From assembly GCA_050298535.1 (NCBI GenBank), contig JBNKUI010000022.1, forward strand, positions 191,006-255,005: DNA of 64,000 nucleotides. Reading direction: 5' to 3'. Positions 27,164 to 37,519 of this stretch are shown here, piece after piece (position 1 is the first letter of the stretch; each line of letters starts with the position of its first letter). The notes beneath the pieces were generated by a model. It did no database searches. It worked only from the letters and a program-made list of their open reading frames with translations, and was not told where the DNA came from. This stretch comes from JABDMH01 sp050298535 (lineage in GTDB: Bacteria; Bacteroidota; Bacteroidia; Chitinophagales; Saprospiraceae). Made by a program: the position numbers and the translations under genes.

Positions 27164-30100
27164 TTACTGAGTGTCATCAAAAATAAGAGATTTCAACTCG
27201 ATAATAAGATCATGAATTTCTGATTCACCTTCAAGAGAATGCTGACTTTCTACTAATTCATCCTGTACCCTCTCAAATTTGTTTTCAATTTTAGTGATCA
27301 TTGGTTTGTACACTTTTGGTAAGGGCATGTCTAATTTAGTTCTGTATGCTCGTGCATTTGCAAATATCGTCGATGCAAATTGATATAGATTTTTCTCCAG
27401 TAATAAGAGCGACATTAGTTCCAGTGCTTGTGGAAAATATATCAGTAATTTTCTTTGATAAATAAATTCTATATTTTTCAAGCAGGTTTTTAATGCTTCA
27501 TCCAGATTGCCTGAAACATAGAGAAATTTAGCATATGCAAGATATACAGAAGGTGATTGCATCCCTGCATAGGATTCAGTCCTGGATATGACGCCATCTA
27601 ATAGTTCTTGCACCCCTTCCAAATCATTTTGATCCAATCTAATTTCTGAAGAAATAACATCGGTCCAGAAGTAACCTACCGGCGTGCCAATTCGACTCCA
27701 GATTTTTCGGGCTTCTGCCAGATAGTTCAGTGCTTCATCGATTTTTCCATTAAAGTAATAATACACACCCTGCATGGTAGTAGCCCATGCGATTAGCTGG
27801 TCATCTGAAAGGTCTATAAGAATATCCAGCGCTTCACTAATTTGGCTTAGTACCCCATCAAAACGGCCAAAGTGAATCTTGCACATAGCCTCATTCGTCA
27901 GAGCATAAGCATATCCTCGAATGTCACCAATTTCCAGTCGGAGCTGTTTGCTTTCCTCAAAATCACGCATAGCTTGGGTATAATCAGCAGTCCAAAAACC
28001 GAACCATGCGAGATTATTGAGACTGACTGCAATACCTCTTTTATTTCCGCAGCTACGATTAATTTCCAGGGCTTTTGTATTGCGATCTATTACCATATCG
28101 ATGATAGGTACAAGGAGGTAGGCCCATCCAAGATGATTGAGTGCTTCACCTGCCAGGTGATCGTATCCCTGTTCATGAGATATTTTATACGAACCTTCCA
28201 AAGCCTCAATAGCATCACGCCAGTTTTGCGTTAGTGACATCATGATACCGTACGCATTCATAGCAACACAGCGCTCTTTCGATACCAAATTTTCAGGTGC
28301 ATGGTTCAAGATCCGATCTAACCACTGCGTGCCTTCTCGCATCATCGATCGAATCACCCAGTATCTCCAAATATAACTGCCAATTTTCAGGCCAATGTCA
28401 ATCCTTCCTGTCCTATCAGCATACGCGAGGAGCGAACGGATATTATCAAGTTCGAGTTCGACTTCATCCAGTGCTTCCTTCACATTGCCCTTGGTCAGCT
28501 CCACAGGTTTGTCCTCGAGCAAATGCAGGAAGTAAGCAATATATCTTGACATAACCGCCTCCTTTTCCTGCGATGCTTCCAATTTTTCCAGACCAAAGGC
28601 CCGGAGCGTTTCCAGCATAAAGAATCGGGGCTCACCATCTTCCTGATCCACCTGATAAATAAGACTCTTGTCCACCAGGCTGCTCATATGATCTAAAAAA
28701 GCCAGATTGTCCCTATAACCTTCAAAGCAAACATCTTCCGCAGATTCCAATGTACATCCGCCAGCAAACACCGAAAGTCTTCTAAATAATGTTTGTTCTT
28801 CGGGTTGAAGCAAATTATAACTCCAGTCAATAGCCGTCCGAAGTGTCTTGTGCCGGTCAGGATGGCTCGGGGCACTGGAGCTCAGAATATCGAGACTGGA
28901 TGATATCCTCTTGCAAAGTGCCTGAGGAGAAAAGATTTTAATACGAGCGGCTGCCAATTCAAGTGCCAGTGGCAATCCATCCAGGCGTTGACAAATAGAA
29001 ATAACCGCTTCTTTGTTCTCTTCGGTAAGTGAAAAGTTGGGCTTTACGGACTGTGCACGATCAATCAGAAGCCCAACGGCTGGAATCTTTGTCAACTCCT
29101 CAAGTGTATACTCCCTATTTGTATCAGGTGTCCCAAGTTGTCGTACCGGAAATTCGCGTTCTCCTGCTATAGACAATGCAATACGGCTGGTGACCATAAT
29201 AGTCAATTGAGGACATTCCAACAGCAACTCATGGATTTCAGTAGCAGCATCCAACACATGTTCGAAATTGTCCAGCAAAATCAGCACTTTTTGATCCCGG
29301 ATAGACTCTATGATAGATACCCGCGTTTCTTTCGAAGCATTCTGCTTTATTTTAAGTATCTGTGCTATTTTAGGAATAACACCAGAGACTTCACTAACTG
29401 GTGCCAGCTGAATGACAAAAAAGCCACCTGGATACCGGGAGTTTACTCGCTCCAGCACCTTCATCGAGAGCCTGGTTTTTCCTGTGCCTCCGGTTCCCGT
29501 AAGCGTCAGGAGTCTATTTCGCTCCAGAAGATTCGCTATGGCTTCGATCTCTTCCTTACGACCAATGAAGGTGTCGAGCGTACTTTTTAGGGTAAATCGA
29601 TTGGAAGTATCTTTCCCATACGCGGAAGGTTGTTGACCAAATCGCTCCTGAAATACCTTACTGAAATATGAAAGATTGTTGAATCCTGTCTTGTAGGCGA
29701 TTTCAGAAACATTGCCGGTTTTTTGATCCAATAGTTTTGCAGCCTCCTGCAAGCGCACTTCCCGTATGTAGTCTGAGGGTGAAAGACTATAAAGAGCCTG
29801 TAGTTTTCGATATAATTGAGGTCGACTACAGCCAATCTTTTTACAAAGTACGGGTACTGAAAAATCAGGATCATCCAAATGCTGTAATATGATCTTCCTT
29901 ACTTCTTCACCAAAGTCTTCATCTGCATTCTCGGAAACAGATGGCAAATCAGTGGTGGGACCAATTGTTTCATTTTCTAACTTACCTGTAATCTTGTTTT
30001 TGTCTGGAAGTAGAAGGCCCTTTTCCACTACCGCGTATATGTCACGTTTCTTGTCATCATTCTTAAAATGGAATGTCCCCAGGAAATCCAACGCAATATT

Positions 30101-30511
30101 GTGATTGCTAATCTGTTCTCTGATTTGATTCGATATAAGAACTGTGCCCGGTTGTGCCATTGATTCTATTCTGGATGTAATATTGACGCTGTTGCCAATA
30201 ATATCAGATTCCGTGATGAGGACATCACCTAGATGAAGTCCAATCCGTAAGGGTATGAATGGTTCCTTTGAAAGCTCAATCTGAATGTCTACCGCACATT
30301 TTACACTTTCGATGGCACTGTCAAAGATGCTCAGAGATCCATCGCCATAATACTGTATAAGCTTGCCCTGGTATTTTTGATGAAGTTGTTCAATGACTCC
30401 GCGGTGGCGGGTCCTGATTTCTACCGCAGCTGACTCACTCTCCTGCATCAACTTTGTATACCCGACAATGTCAGTGAACATGATGGATACTAGTTTGCGA
30501 GAGTACGACAT
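27164..30511 (-). CDS. Class III cyclase - AraC HTH - STAND ATPase - TPR fusion protein (copy 3, operon leader)
   Basis: This 1115-residue protein is the first gene of the operon on the minus strand. The cyclase domain (1-165) has Asp14, Asp57, Gln53 and SVNITSRIES. The AraC HTH (about 205-310) reads CSRPQLYRKLQALYSLSPSD and NVSEIAYKTGFNNLSYFSKV. The ATPase P-loop is GTGGTGKT near 340, with Pro replaced by Thr compared with the others, and Walker B is LILLDNFEHVLDAA. TPRs fill about 650-1060. The HTH resembles the output domain of Bacteroidota hybrid two-component regulators. About 200 bases separate its start from the methyltransferase gene, so the operon promoter should lie at 30512-30707. 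Confidence 0.9.
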   Translation of the reverse strand: MSYSRKLVSIMFTDIVGYTKLMQESESAAVEIRTRHRGVIEQLHQKYQGKLIQYYGDGSLSIFDSAIESVKCAVDIQIELSKEPFIPLRIGLHLGDVLITESDIIGNSVNITSRIESMAQPGTVLISNQIREQISNHNIALDFLGTFHFKNDDKKRDIYAVVEKGLLLPDKNKITGKLENETIGPTTDLPSVSENADEDFGEEVRKIILQHLDDPDFSVPVLCKKIGCSRPQLYRKLQALYSLSPSDYIREVRLQEAAKLLDQKTGNVSEIAYKTGFNNLSYFSKVFQERFGQQPSAYGKDTSNRFTLKSTLDTFIGRKEEIEAIANLLERNRLLTLTGTGGTGKTRLSMKVLERVNSRYPGGFFVIQLAPVSEVSGVIPKIAQILKIKQNASKETRVSIIESIRDQKVLILLDNFEHVLDAATEIHELLLECPQLTIMVTSRIALSIAGEREFPVRQLGTPDTNREYTLEELTKIPAVGLLIDRAQSVKPNFSLTEENKEAVISICQRLDGLPLALELAAARIKIFSPQALCKRISSSLDILSSSAPSHPDRHKTLRTAIDWSYNLLQPEEQTLFRRLSVFAGGCTLESAEDVCFEGYRDNLAFLDHMSSLVDKSLIYQVDQEDGEPRFFMLETLRAFGLEKLEASQEKEAVMSRYIAYFLHLLEDKPVELTKGNVKEALDEVELELDNIRSLLAYADRTGRIDIGLKIGSYIWRYWVIRSMMREGTQWLDRILNHAPENLVSKERCVAMNAYGIMMSLTQNWRDAIEALEGSYKISHEQGYDHLAGEALNHLGWAYLLVPIIDMVIDRNTKALEINRSCGNKRGIAVSLNNLAWFGFWTADYTQAMRDFEESKQLRLEIGDIRGYAYALTNEAMCKIHFGRFDGVLSQISEALDILIDLSDDQLIAWATTMQGVYYYFNGKIDEALNYLAEARKIWSRIGTPVGYFWTDVISSEIRLDQNDLEGVQELLDGVISRTESYAGMQSPSVYLAYAKFLYVSGNLDEALKTCLKNIEFIYQRKLLIYFPQALELMSLLLLEKNLYQFASTIFANARAYRTKLDMPLPKVYKPMITKIENKFERVQDELVESQHSLEGESEIHDLIIELKSLIFDDTQ

Positions 30512-30707
30512 GTTTCCTTGATACGATTTTTGGGACTCCTGCCTAAAAGCGCATCCAGTATGTATCGCCGATGACTATAGAATCCACACCCATTTCATAA
30601 TAGGAATATTTGTCTACTATAGTGTCCTATTAGGGTCAAAATGTTATTGCTTGAGAGGGGAAACTGTGTAAAACAATGCTTTACATGAGGGTAACTAATA
30701 CCGTACC

Positions 30708-31487
30708 TTAGATTCCTTGTTTTTCCCCTATTATCGTAATCCCATCCCGCATAGTGGAAGGAATAATCTTCTCCGATCTGGAAAAGAGCCAATGAATGGG
30801 AGTCTGATGATTGTTGAAATAGTTTTTCATGTGGATGGATTGCACACGAAACCCCGCCCTGCTAAGCATATCCTGCAATTCACTTCGGGTGTATTCGCGG
30901 AAGTGACCCATTTTCGAGGGCTGTAAGAGGTCGTAGGGGTTTTTGCCAAGCATCATTCGGATGCGTTTGTGTATGGCTGCTGCATTAGGTGTCTGAATGA
31001 CAATGCTACCCCCCGCCACCAGTGCCTTCTGAAATCTTTTCAATACTTCATCAGGTGGTGTATAAAGGTGTTCTATCACTTCACAAAAGACGATCAGGTC
31101 ATACGCTGATTGAGACAGGGCCCAGGCTTTCTGCGTATTATTAAGATCTTGCTGTATATGCATTTCGTGGGGTCGGGGAGGAGCCACCGGATTGGGAAAG
31201 CCCAATGTGTCCACGGTAGCATTGGGGAAAGATTTGCGGATCAACACGGTCTGAAAGGAAGGTCCAATATCCAGTATTCGTACGTTTCGTTGGATATCCC
31301 CGCCCATCATTTGATAAATAGTCTGTAGGAGAAACTGATACCGGTATTGATGAAATTCAATGTATTTGAGACTCTTTTCAGATTGTTTCGGAAAGCTCTC
31401 CCTTATTTGTTGGATCGTGATAAACGTTTGTGACATGCTTTCCTTGACGTGCTGTTTTATTGCTTTGTTCTGAACAAAGCTACTCAT
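30708..31487 (-). CDS. Class I SAM-dependent methyltransferase
   Basis: This 259-residue soluble protein has a class I methyltransferase fold. Motif I is VRILDIGPSFQTV (about 89-101). YDLIVFCEVIEHLYTPPDEVLKRF is the motif II/III region, followed by LVAGGSIVIQTPN. The EVIEHL phrase is common to Methyltransf_11/23 (UbiE/COQ5-like) enzymes. The substrate is unknown; the C-terminal FREYTRSELQDMLSRAGF is typical of small-molecule and glycan methyltransferases. A second in-frame Met at residue 18 is a possible alternative start. It lies upstream of the cyclase operon in the same direction, but the roughly 200-base gap suggests a separate promoter. Confidence 0.85.
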   Translation of the reverse strand: MSSFVQNKAIKQHVKESMSQTFITIQQIRESFPKQSEKSLKYIEFHQYRYQFLLQTIYQMMGGDIQRNVRILDIGPSFQTVLIRKSFPNATVDTLGFPNPVAPPRPHEMHIQQDLNNTQKAWALSQSAYDLIVFCEVIEHLYTPPDEVLKRFQKALVAGGSIVIQTPNAAAIHKRIRMMLGKNPYDLLQPSKMGHFREYTRSELQDMLSRAGFRVQSIHMKNYFNNHQTPIHWLFSRSEKIIPSTMRDGITIIGEKQGI

Positions 31488-31532
31488 TAACGGGGAGACC
31501 CGGGCCAGGCTTTCACAAGCAGGTGAAATACC

Positions 31533-34175
31533 TTAGAATTGGATATCCAGACCGAAAACCAGCTGCCTAAATCCTCCTGGAAAAATACCAGATGTCGCCC
31601 GGTTAAGCCTAGATGCCTTATAGATTCGATTTGTGAGATTCTTACCATTCATAAATAGACTCGCCTGCAATCCATGGCGGGCTCTCAAATGGTAGCGCAT
31701 ATAGGCATCCATGGTATAGTAGGACGGCAATTGACCTATTGCACCATCTGCTGATTCATTGCTAAAGTTTTGAAATTCAGTGAACTGCGAACCAACATAG
31801 TGTAGTAACCAACCGGCAGAAAATGTCTTGTGTGCATAGTCCATCCCTACACTCGCATTTATCCTGGGAGTGTAGGGTGCTTCAGCATTCTTTATACCGT
31901 TATCACCAAATGTCAGAACACTCCTCGTAATCAGTGGAAAGTCTTCTATATCCAACTGTTCCTCTTGCAGAAGTGTTTCTCCATCATTCGATCTGATATA
32001 GATTTCATATCCATTACGGTCGGTATTCACACTATTTATAAATTCTTTCATGGTAGCATTACTATGGATTACTTGTGAGAATAGATCCCTGTCTTCTAAT
32101 TGTCCACTAAGTACTTTCGATTTCATCCAGCTTCCATTCATGGACAGATCCACTCGGTGATCTCCTCTTTTCAGAACGGATTTCTGCATTGAGATTTCCA
32201 GTCCTTGCACGTTTATTTTGCCCAGGGTAGTAAATACCTCATTTCGACCACCTGCATAGAAATTTCGGGTCGTGTTATGAAAATACGTGATTTGACCCGT
32301 CAAATCTCCTTTAATGAGCTCACCCTGCCAACCGAGTTCCTTATTCCAACTAAGTTCCGGTCTGATATTTATTGATTGAGCAGCAAGTGGATTTGTTATG
32401 ATGCCATCCTGCTCTACAAGAAAACCGAATACTTTTGAGGGGGAGATCATACCTTGATAAATGCCACCATAAATAAGTCCGTTTTGCACTTTTCTATCTA
32501 GTGAAATACCCGGTAGAAACTGTGTGTATATATTAAATTCTCTCCCTTCTTCTGTGCTGGTTAAAGTTGGATTATCAGCGACGGCAATTAAATCCTGACG
32601 GAACATGTTTATGTGTTCCATACGGATAATGGGAATCACCTTCCATGGTCCAAAACTAAACTTGTTTTGAGCATATATATTAAAGGACCAAAGGCGATAC
32701 CATAGATCTTTAGTGGTCGTGCCATTGCGTGACCATCGACTATTGTCCGCGACCAAAAAACGATCCTTAAAGGTTTCCCGATGTAGATTGATGCCAGACT
32801 CAAATTCTTGCGTCCATCCCAACGCGGACCACTTGTATTGAATCGTTTCTTTGAGACCTGAGACAGTATAAGCCCATCGACTGTCAGAAGTACTCTCATG
32901 ACCATCTCTCAAACGACCGACAATTACATAATCTTCATCGTTTATTTCTGCATTTTCAAGATAGCCATAGCGTTCTTGATATAATTTTTCTCCTAGATAG
33001 TTTTTCACCTCTGAAGCTTTGACTTTGTGGGTGATTTGTCGCCACCAATCCCTTTCAAAATCAGAACCATATATCTTGGAAGTAATATTCAATCGCTTAT
33101 TGATATTCCATTTGTGTATGATGTCCACGCCATATCGCCGCATGGTAAATTGATCTGCATCCAAGGGGTTTTGTTGAGGATCCGTCTTAAATGTGAAGGG
33201 AGTTTGTGAGCTCAGGGATGCCTGATTATCTTCAGTCTGACCACTTACCTTAAAATAGAGGGATTGGTTTTCTGATAATTTTGAAAAGATTTTAGCATTT
33301 AGATTTAATACTTCAATGGATGAGTTTTGTGTGAATCCGTCAAATCTTTTGTAGACGCCTTCGACTAATGCACCTAAGTTATTCCAGGTGCCGCCATAGG
33401 ATAGTAAGCCCGTTGCATAATTACGCTGACCGCCCATTAATTTCAGCCTTAACTGGGGTTTTTGAGGTGGTAGGGCCGTAATATAATTGATCGCACCATA
33501 CATGTTGTTAGGTCCATAGCGGAGGAGCTCGGCTCCTTTGTACACCTCTATAGCTGTAATTCGATCGCTTACAGGATTATAATATGCACCAGGAGCAATA
33601 TAGGGTGCAGGTGCTGCAGCAGTGCCATCCTCGAGTAGTAACACCTTTTTAGATCTTCTTCCCCATGATCCTCGAATGCTAATGTTGGGTCGATTGGATA
33701 ATCCCATGTCTCCTACAATGTTTACACCAGGAATCATCCTGAGTGCTTCCTCTGTGCTAAGTGGATTTATTTGTTTTAATTTCTGTGGATTTAATCTAAA
33801 ATTAGATCCTTGTACATCCGATTTATAGAGTAGAGGAGAAGCGCTTACCAGAATTTCATTGAGTGTAGCACTGGATCGAGACACGTTGATTTTTAATAGA
33901 GGTGATCCTTTTTCGACTGGCATTTGGAGATTGTCGTAACCCAAGTACCGGATTCGCAAAATACAATGGTCGTGTGCCGAGATTACTTTAAAATGACCAT
34001 CATTGTCTGAGGTAACCAAAATGCTGTCGGGAAGTACCTCAATAAAGGCACCTGAGAGGGGTTGTTGATCTTCCTTGTCCAGTACGGTACCTTCGATAAT
34101 GGTTTGTGCGGAAAGTGCAATGGATGATACGCGAAGAATAGTAATGCATAATAATGCTATGTGAAACAGTTTCAT
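31533..34175 (-). CDS. TonB-dependent receptor, FecA-like
   Basis: This 880-residue outer-membrane protein has a signal peptide ending near SALSAQ and a carboxypeptidase-regulatory-like domain (about 25-110: IIEGTVLDKEDQQPLSGAFIE). The plug domain (about 125-240) has EALRMIPGVNIVGDMG, NISIRGSWGRRSKKVLLLEDG and AIEVYKGAELLRYGPNNMYG, and a 22-strand-type barrel ends in LVFGLDIQF with a terminal Phe. The plug phrases resemble FecA-type ferric-citrate receptors. No FecR or ECF sigma gene is adjacent, and no TonB N-terminal signalling domain is visible, so it is probably a plain siderophore or metal-chelate importer. The ligand is not proven. Confidence 0.9.
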   Translation of the reverse strand: MKLFHIALLCITILRVSSIALSAQTIIEGTVLDKEDQQPLSGAFIEVLPDSILVTSDNDGHFKVISAHDHCILRIRYLGYDNLQMPVEKGSPLLKINVSRSSATLNEILVSASPLLYKSDVQGSNFRLNPQKLKQINPLSTEEALRMIPGVNIVGDMGLSNRPNISIRGSWGRRSKKVLLLEDGTAAAPAPYIAPGAYYNPVSDRITAIEVYKGAELLRYGPNNMYGAINYITALPPQKPQLRLKLMGGQRNYATGLLSYGGTWNNLGALVEGVYKRFDGFTQNSSIEVLNLNAKIFSKLSENQSLYFKVSGQTEDNQASLSSQTPFTFKTDPQQNPLDADQFTMRRYGVDIIHKWNINKRLNITSKIYGSDFERDWWRQITHKVKASEVKNYLGEKLYQERYGYLENAEINDEDYVIVGRLRDGHESTSDSRWAYTVSGLKETIQYKWSALGWTQEFESGINLHRETFKDRFLVADNSRWSRNGTTTKDLWYRLWSFNIYAQNKFSFGPWKVIPIIRMEHINMFRQDLIAVADNPTLTSTEEGREFNIYTQFLPGISLDRKVQNGLIYGGIYQGMISPSKVFGFLVEQDGIITNPLAAQSINIRPELSWNKELGWQGELIKGDLTGQITYFHNTTRNFYAGGRNEVFTTLGKINVQGLEISMQKSVLKRGDHRVDLSMNGSWMKSKVLSGQLEDRDLFSQVIHSNATMKEFINSVNTDRNGYEIYIRSNDGETLLQEEQLDIEDFPLITRSVLTFGDNGIKNAEAPYTPRINASVGMDYAHKTFSAGWLLHYVGSQFTEFQNFSNESADGAIGQLPSYYTMDAYMRYHLRARHGLQASLFMNGKNLTNRIYKASRLNRATSGIFPGGFRQLVFGLDIQF

Positions 34176-34391
34176 GATAGTTTTCTTGTTGATAGTGCAG
34201 ATTATCCGTGGAACAATTTTGCATTCTGCGATTGATTAACCTGCTATGAATTGTAGTTGTAAATCTAGAATGGATAAAATGAAATGCCCCTGTCACTTGT
34301 CAAATAAAAAATGCAATTCATACATTTCCCTCGTGAAATCAATAGACATGTTTGACTTTTAATCCAGAAGCTCTATCTAAGGAACCATCAA

Positions 34392-35426
34392 CTACATCAA
34401 TACGCCATTTTTTGCTTCAATAGCTGGTGGTAATTCAGTTTCTCCCAGCATTTCTCGTAGGTCGATTTCGATGGTTCGACATAGGGATAACATAGGAATG
34501 TCATTTGCCATACCCTGGAATGGATTTTCCGAATAGTCTCCCACAATCTCCATGACAATGTAGATCCATCCGATTAAAGTGGCCGTGAGGATTGACAGCG
34601 CAACACCCCAGTCTCCCAGATGGATAAGTTCGGGGATCATGCTGAAAGGCAGTAGGAATATAAAAATGCCCACAAAGTACCGACTCATATTTGCGTACTG
34701 GCGTGGTAGCGGAAATTTTTTGATGCGTTCATTTTTACCCTGGAGTGTGAAGAAACTCTTCAGGAGGTTTGCTAATTCCATGTGACGAAAATCCTCAATA
34801 ATGCCCTTTTCTCTAAGACTTTGAATGTCTCTTGATTGTTCATTGATAATTTGAGTTGCCGTATTTTTATATTGTATCAATCGAGCATATTCCTCTTTAG
34901 GAAGAAATGTTGATAATTCAGATCGGGTGACATCATCATCAATTAATCCTACTCCAAATTCTCTTTGGTAATAACGGGCGGTTCTTCCTATGGCGCCTCC
35001 CTGGCTGGCATGTTCCCATGGAGTAGTTACCAAGAGTTGACTGCGATGGGCATACAACCAACCAATATGCCGATAGATCAGTCGTTTCTTGATTTGATAT
35101 ATTGCTTCCTTACCTGACTTCTCAACTGCGAAGTAATCGCTCACGAAGCCGTCTACCATCATCCCCCAGGTACGGCTATCGTTGACAATGCCTCCCCAGA
35201 TCTTCCGAGCCTCCCACATTCGGTCATAAGACTGATTGTTTTTGAATCCCACGTAGAATGCAACGGCTGTACCAATCACCGAAAGGGGAAGCCAGGGTAT
35301 TCCCACTGTGAGTATTTCACGGTGATAGAGAAATGCAACAAATGACATATAAACGGAAAGCCAAATGATGTGGTGCCCCGTCCAGGTTAGTGTCTTCTTG
35401 AAGTTTAATCCCTTGGTGATTATCAT
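34392..35426 (-). CDS. Bestrophin-family anion channel (UPF0187)
   Basis: This 344-residue membrane protein has the bacterial bestrophin signatures. These are a transmembrane helix near 20-40, then SVIGTAVAFYVGFKNNQSYDRMWEARKIWGG (about 50-80) with the conserved N-x-SYDR-WEAR phrase, and helices near 235-255 and 265-285. The C-terminal part has ENPFQGMANDIPMLSLCRTIEIDLREMLGE. Bacterial relatives such as KpBest form pentameric ion channels in the inner membrane. It is divergent from the cyclase gene at 35553, with a 126-base shared promoter region. The physiological ion and trigger are unknown. Confidence 0.92.
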   Translation of the reverse strand: MIITKGLNFKKTLTWTGHHIIWLSVYMSFVAFLYHREILTVGIPWLPLSVIGTAVAFYVGFKNNQSYDRMWEARKIWGGIVNDSRTWGMMVDGFVSDYFAVEKSGKEAIYQIKKRLIYRHIGWLYAHRSQLLVTTPWEHASQGGAIGRTARYYQREFGVGLIDDDVTRSELSTFLPKEEYARLIQYKNTATQIINEQSRDIQSLREKGIIEDFRHMELANLLKSFFTLQGKNERIKKFPLPRQYANMSRYFVGIFIFLLPFSMIPELIHLGDWGVALSILTATLIGWIYIVMEIVGDYSENPFQGMANDIPMLSLCRTIEIDLREMLGETELPPAIEAKNGVLM

Positions 35427-35552
35427 TTTGTATAGTTAGGATCCTCTGGAAGATAAGATTTCCATTGTTATCTTCTGATTCATACTGAAATACATCCGTA
35501 GGTTCCGGATTATTCACTAAATTAATATCAACACCAAAAACGTGAAGAAAGC

Positions 35553-37508
35553 ATGGCTTCCCAAAGGAAACTTGCATCGATAATGTTTGCAGATATAGTG
35601 GGTTATACTGCTCTTATGCAGCAAGACGAAAGGCAGGCTAAGGCTTTTAGAGATCGTCATCGCTCTGTTGTCAGCAATAAGATTGAGGAATATGATGGTG
35701 AGTTGATTCAGTATTATGGTGACGGAGCGCTCGCAATTTTTAATAGTGCCAAGGAGTCCGTGCTTGCAGCAATCGATATTCAGGAATCACTTCGAGAATC
35801 ACCACAAGTACCCGTCCGAATAGGCCTACATATCGCTGATATAGTACATGATAAGGATGGAGTCTTTGGTGATGGAGTAAACGTAGCATCCAGAATTGAA
35901 TCAATGGCAGTTCCTGGCTCGGTCCTTTTGTCAGAAAGAGTATTTCAGGAGATCTCAAATCATCCTTCTATTAAAGTGCATTTACTGGGTGAATTCACTC
36001 TTAAGAATGTTAAAAATCCTGTGAAGGTTTTTGCACTGAAAGATGATAGACTGGTACTACCTCATAAAGATGATCTGGCAACCGGCAAGCACCAACAGTA
36101 TTCGAAATGCATTGCGATCATGCCCTTTCAATACCTGGGGCCGGCAGATGAGTCCGATTACTTTGCTGATGGCGTATGTCAGGAAATCGTCAACGGTCTT
36201 TCCACGGTTGAAGGCGTCTCGGTGATTTCTCAGCGGACATGCACCGCGATCCATCAAAGTAGCAGCGACCCGCTGGAAATGGGTCGTCAACTTAATGTTG
36301 CATATTTTCTGGAGGGCAGTGTCCGAAAAGCGGGACATAGAATAAGAGTCTCAACACAATTGGTGAATACTGCTGATGGTTTTCAGGTCTGGGGTCAGAC
36401 CTATAATCGAGATCTAGATGACATATTTGAGGTTCAGGATGAAATAGCTCATCATATCGTTCATGCACTTAAGCTACGGTTTGATATTTCGGCTAAGGAG
36501 GAACCGATCATACCGAAAGTGACCGAGGATGTAAAAGCGTATACGTTGCACCTCAAAGGGATGCATCTCTTGAGAAAGAACAATCCAGCTGATGCACAAA
36601 AGGCCATTGAAAAACTAGACCAGGCATTGCAAATAGATCCCACCTTTGCATCCGCACAATGCGCACTTTCTTATTGCTACTCGTATCTGGGATCATGTGG
36701 CACTTTTTCACCTGTTGATGCATATGCCAGAGCACTTCGGTACGCCATGACAGCGATTGAGAATAATCCTAATCTGGCAGAGGGCCATTTAGCGATGGCC
36801 AAAATCAAATTTTATCACTTTTGGGATTGGGACGGCGCACGTCAATCCTTGGAGAAGGCAGAAAAGTTAGGTTTAAACTCTGCAGACCTCTATCAGTCAT
36901 ACGGACTATATTTTGCGGCGATAGGTGAGCCTTTTAAAGGAGTGAAAAAAGTGGAGAAAGCACTGGAACTTGATCCATTGTCTGTACCGATTATGAGTAC
37001 ATTGGGTACGCTTTATCTATTCGTGGAGGAGTATGAAAAGGCAATTTCCATCTTTACTGATATCCTGGAATTGGAACCTTCATTCAGGGGAGCCCATCAA
37101 TACCGGGCCATTGCCCTAAGTTGTCAGGGAAAGCAAGAGGAAGCGAGGAGAGAATTTTTAGTCTATCATGAGAAAGTTAATCATCCAAAGAAGGCTGTGG
37201 CTGGATTAATTATTACTAACCATTTATTAGGTGAGGAAGAAAAGTCCAGGGAATATTTGCAGCGGTTGTATGACCGTTTGGAAGAAGAACAATCAGCTGC
37301 CGTAGAAATTGATATTGCCATATCTCATGCCGGTATTATGGAATACGATATTGCCACCGGATTTTTGGAGAGGATCTATGAAAAAAGGTTGAGTATTGCA
37401 TGCATGGGAATGATCTGGGTGATGCGTTGTCCATATTTTAAGGGTTATTGGTCGCATCCTGGATATTCCCGCTTATTGCAAAAAATGGGATTTGAAAAAC
37501 AGGCCTAA
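35553..37508 (+). CDS. Class III cyclase - TolB-like - TPR protein
   Basis: This 651-residue soluble protein has a cyclase domain (1-165: FADIVGYT with Asp14; LIQYYGDGALAIF with Asp57; VNVASRIES), again with Gln53 in place of the adenine-selecting Lys. A TolB-like N-terminal or adaptor segment follows (about 185-315: CIAIMPFQYLGPADESDYFADGVCQEIV; FLEGSVRKAGHRIRVSTQLV; WGQTYNRDLDDIFEVQDEIA). TPRs then run to about 600. This cyclase-TolB-TPR layout is widespread in proteobacteria and Bacteroidota. It has no HTH, unlike the three giant proteins. It is divergent from the bestrophin gene and ends in a hairpin shared with the convergent YodC-like gene. Confidence 0.9.
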   Translation: MASQRKLASIMFADIVGYTALMQQDERQAKAFRDRHRSVVSNKIEEYDGELIQYYGDGALAIFNSAKESVLAAIDIQESLRESPQVPVRIGLHIADIVHDKDGVFGDGVNVASRIESMAVPGSVLLSERVFQEISNHPSIKVHLLGEFTLKNVKNPVKVFALKDDRLVLPHKDDLATGKHQQYSKCIAIMPFQYLGPADESDYFADGVCQEIVNGLSTVEGVSVISQRTCTAIHQSSSDPLEMGRQLNVAYFLEGSVRKAGHRIRVSTQLVNTADGFQVWGQTYNRDLDDIFEVQDEIAHHIVHALKLRFDISAKEEPIIPKVTEDVKAYTLHLKGMHLLRKNNPADAQKAIEKLDQALQIDPTFASAQCALSYCYSYLGSCGTFSPVDAYARALRYAMTAIENNPNLAEGHLAMAKIKFYHFWDWDGARQSLEKAEKLGLNSADLYQSYGLYFAAIGEPFKGVKKVEKALELDPLSVPIMSTLGTLYLFVEEYEKAISIFTDILELEPSFRGAHQYRAIALSCQGKQEEARREFLVYHEKVNHPKKAVAGLIITNHLLGEEEKSREYLQRLYDRLEEEQSAAVEIDIAISHAGIMEYDIATGFLERIYEKRLSIACMGMIWVMRCPYFKGYWSHPGYSRLLQKMGFEKQA

Positions 37509-37519
37509 CTTTGCAATGA

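Noticed and set aside
20466..30511. Long antisense frames within the triplicated operon
   Set aside because: All are shadows of the coding frames on the other strand with no independent support.
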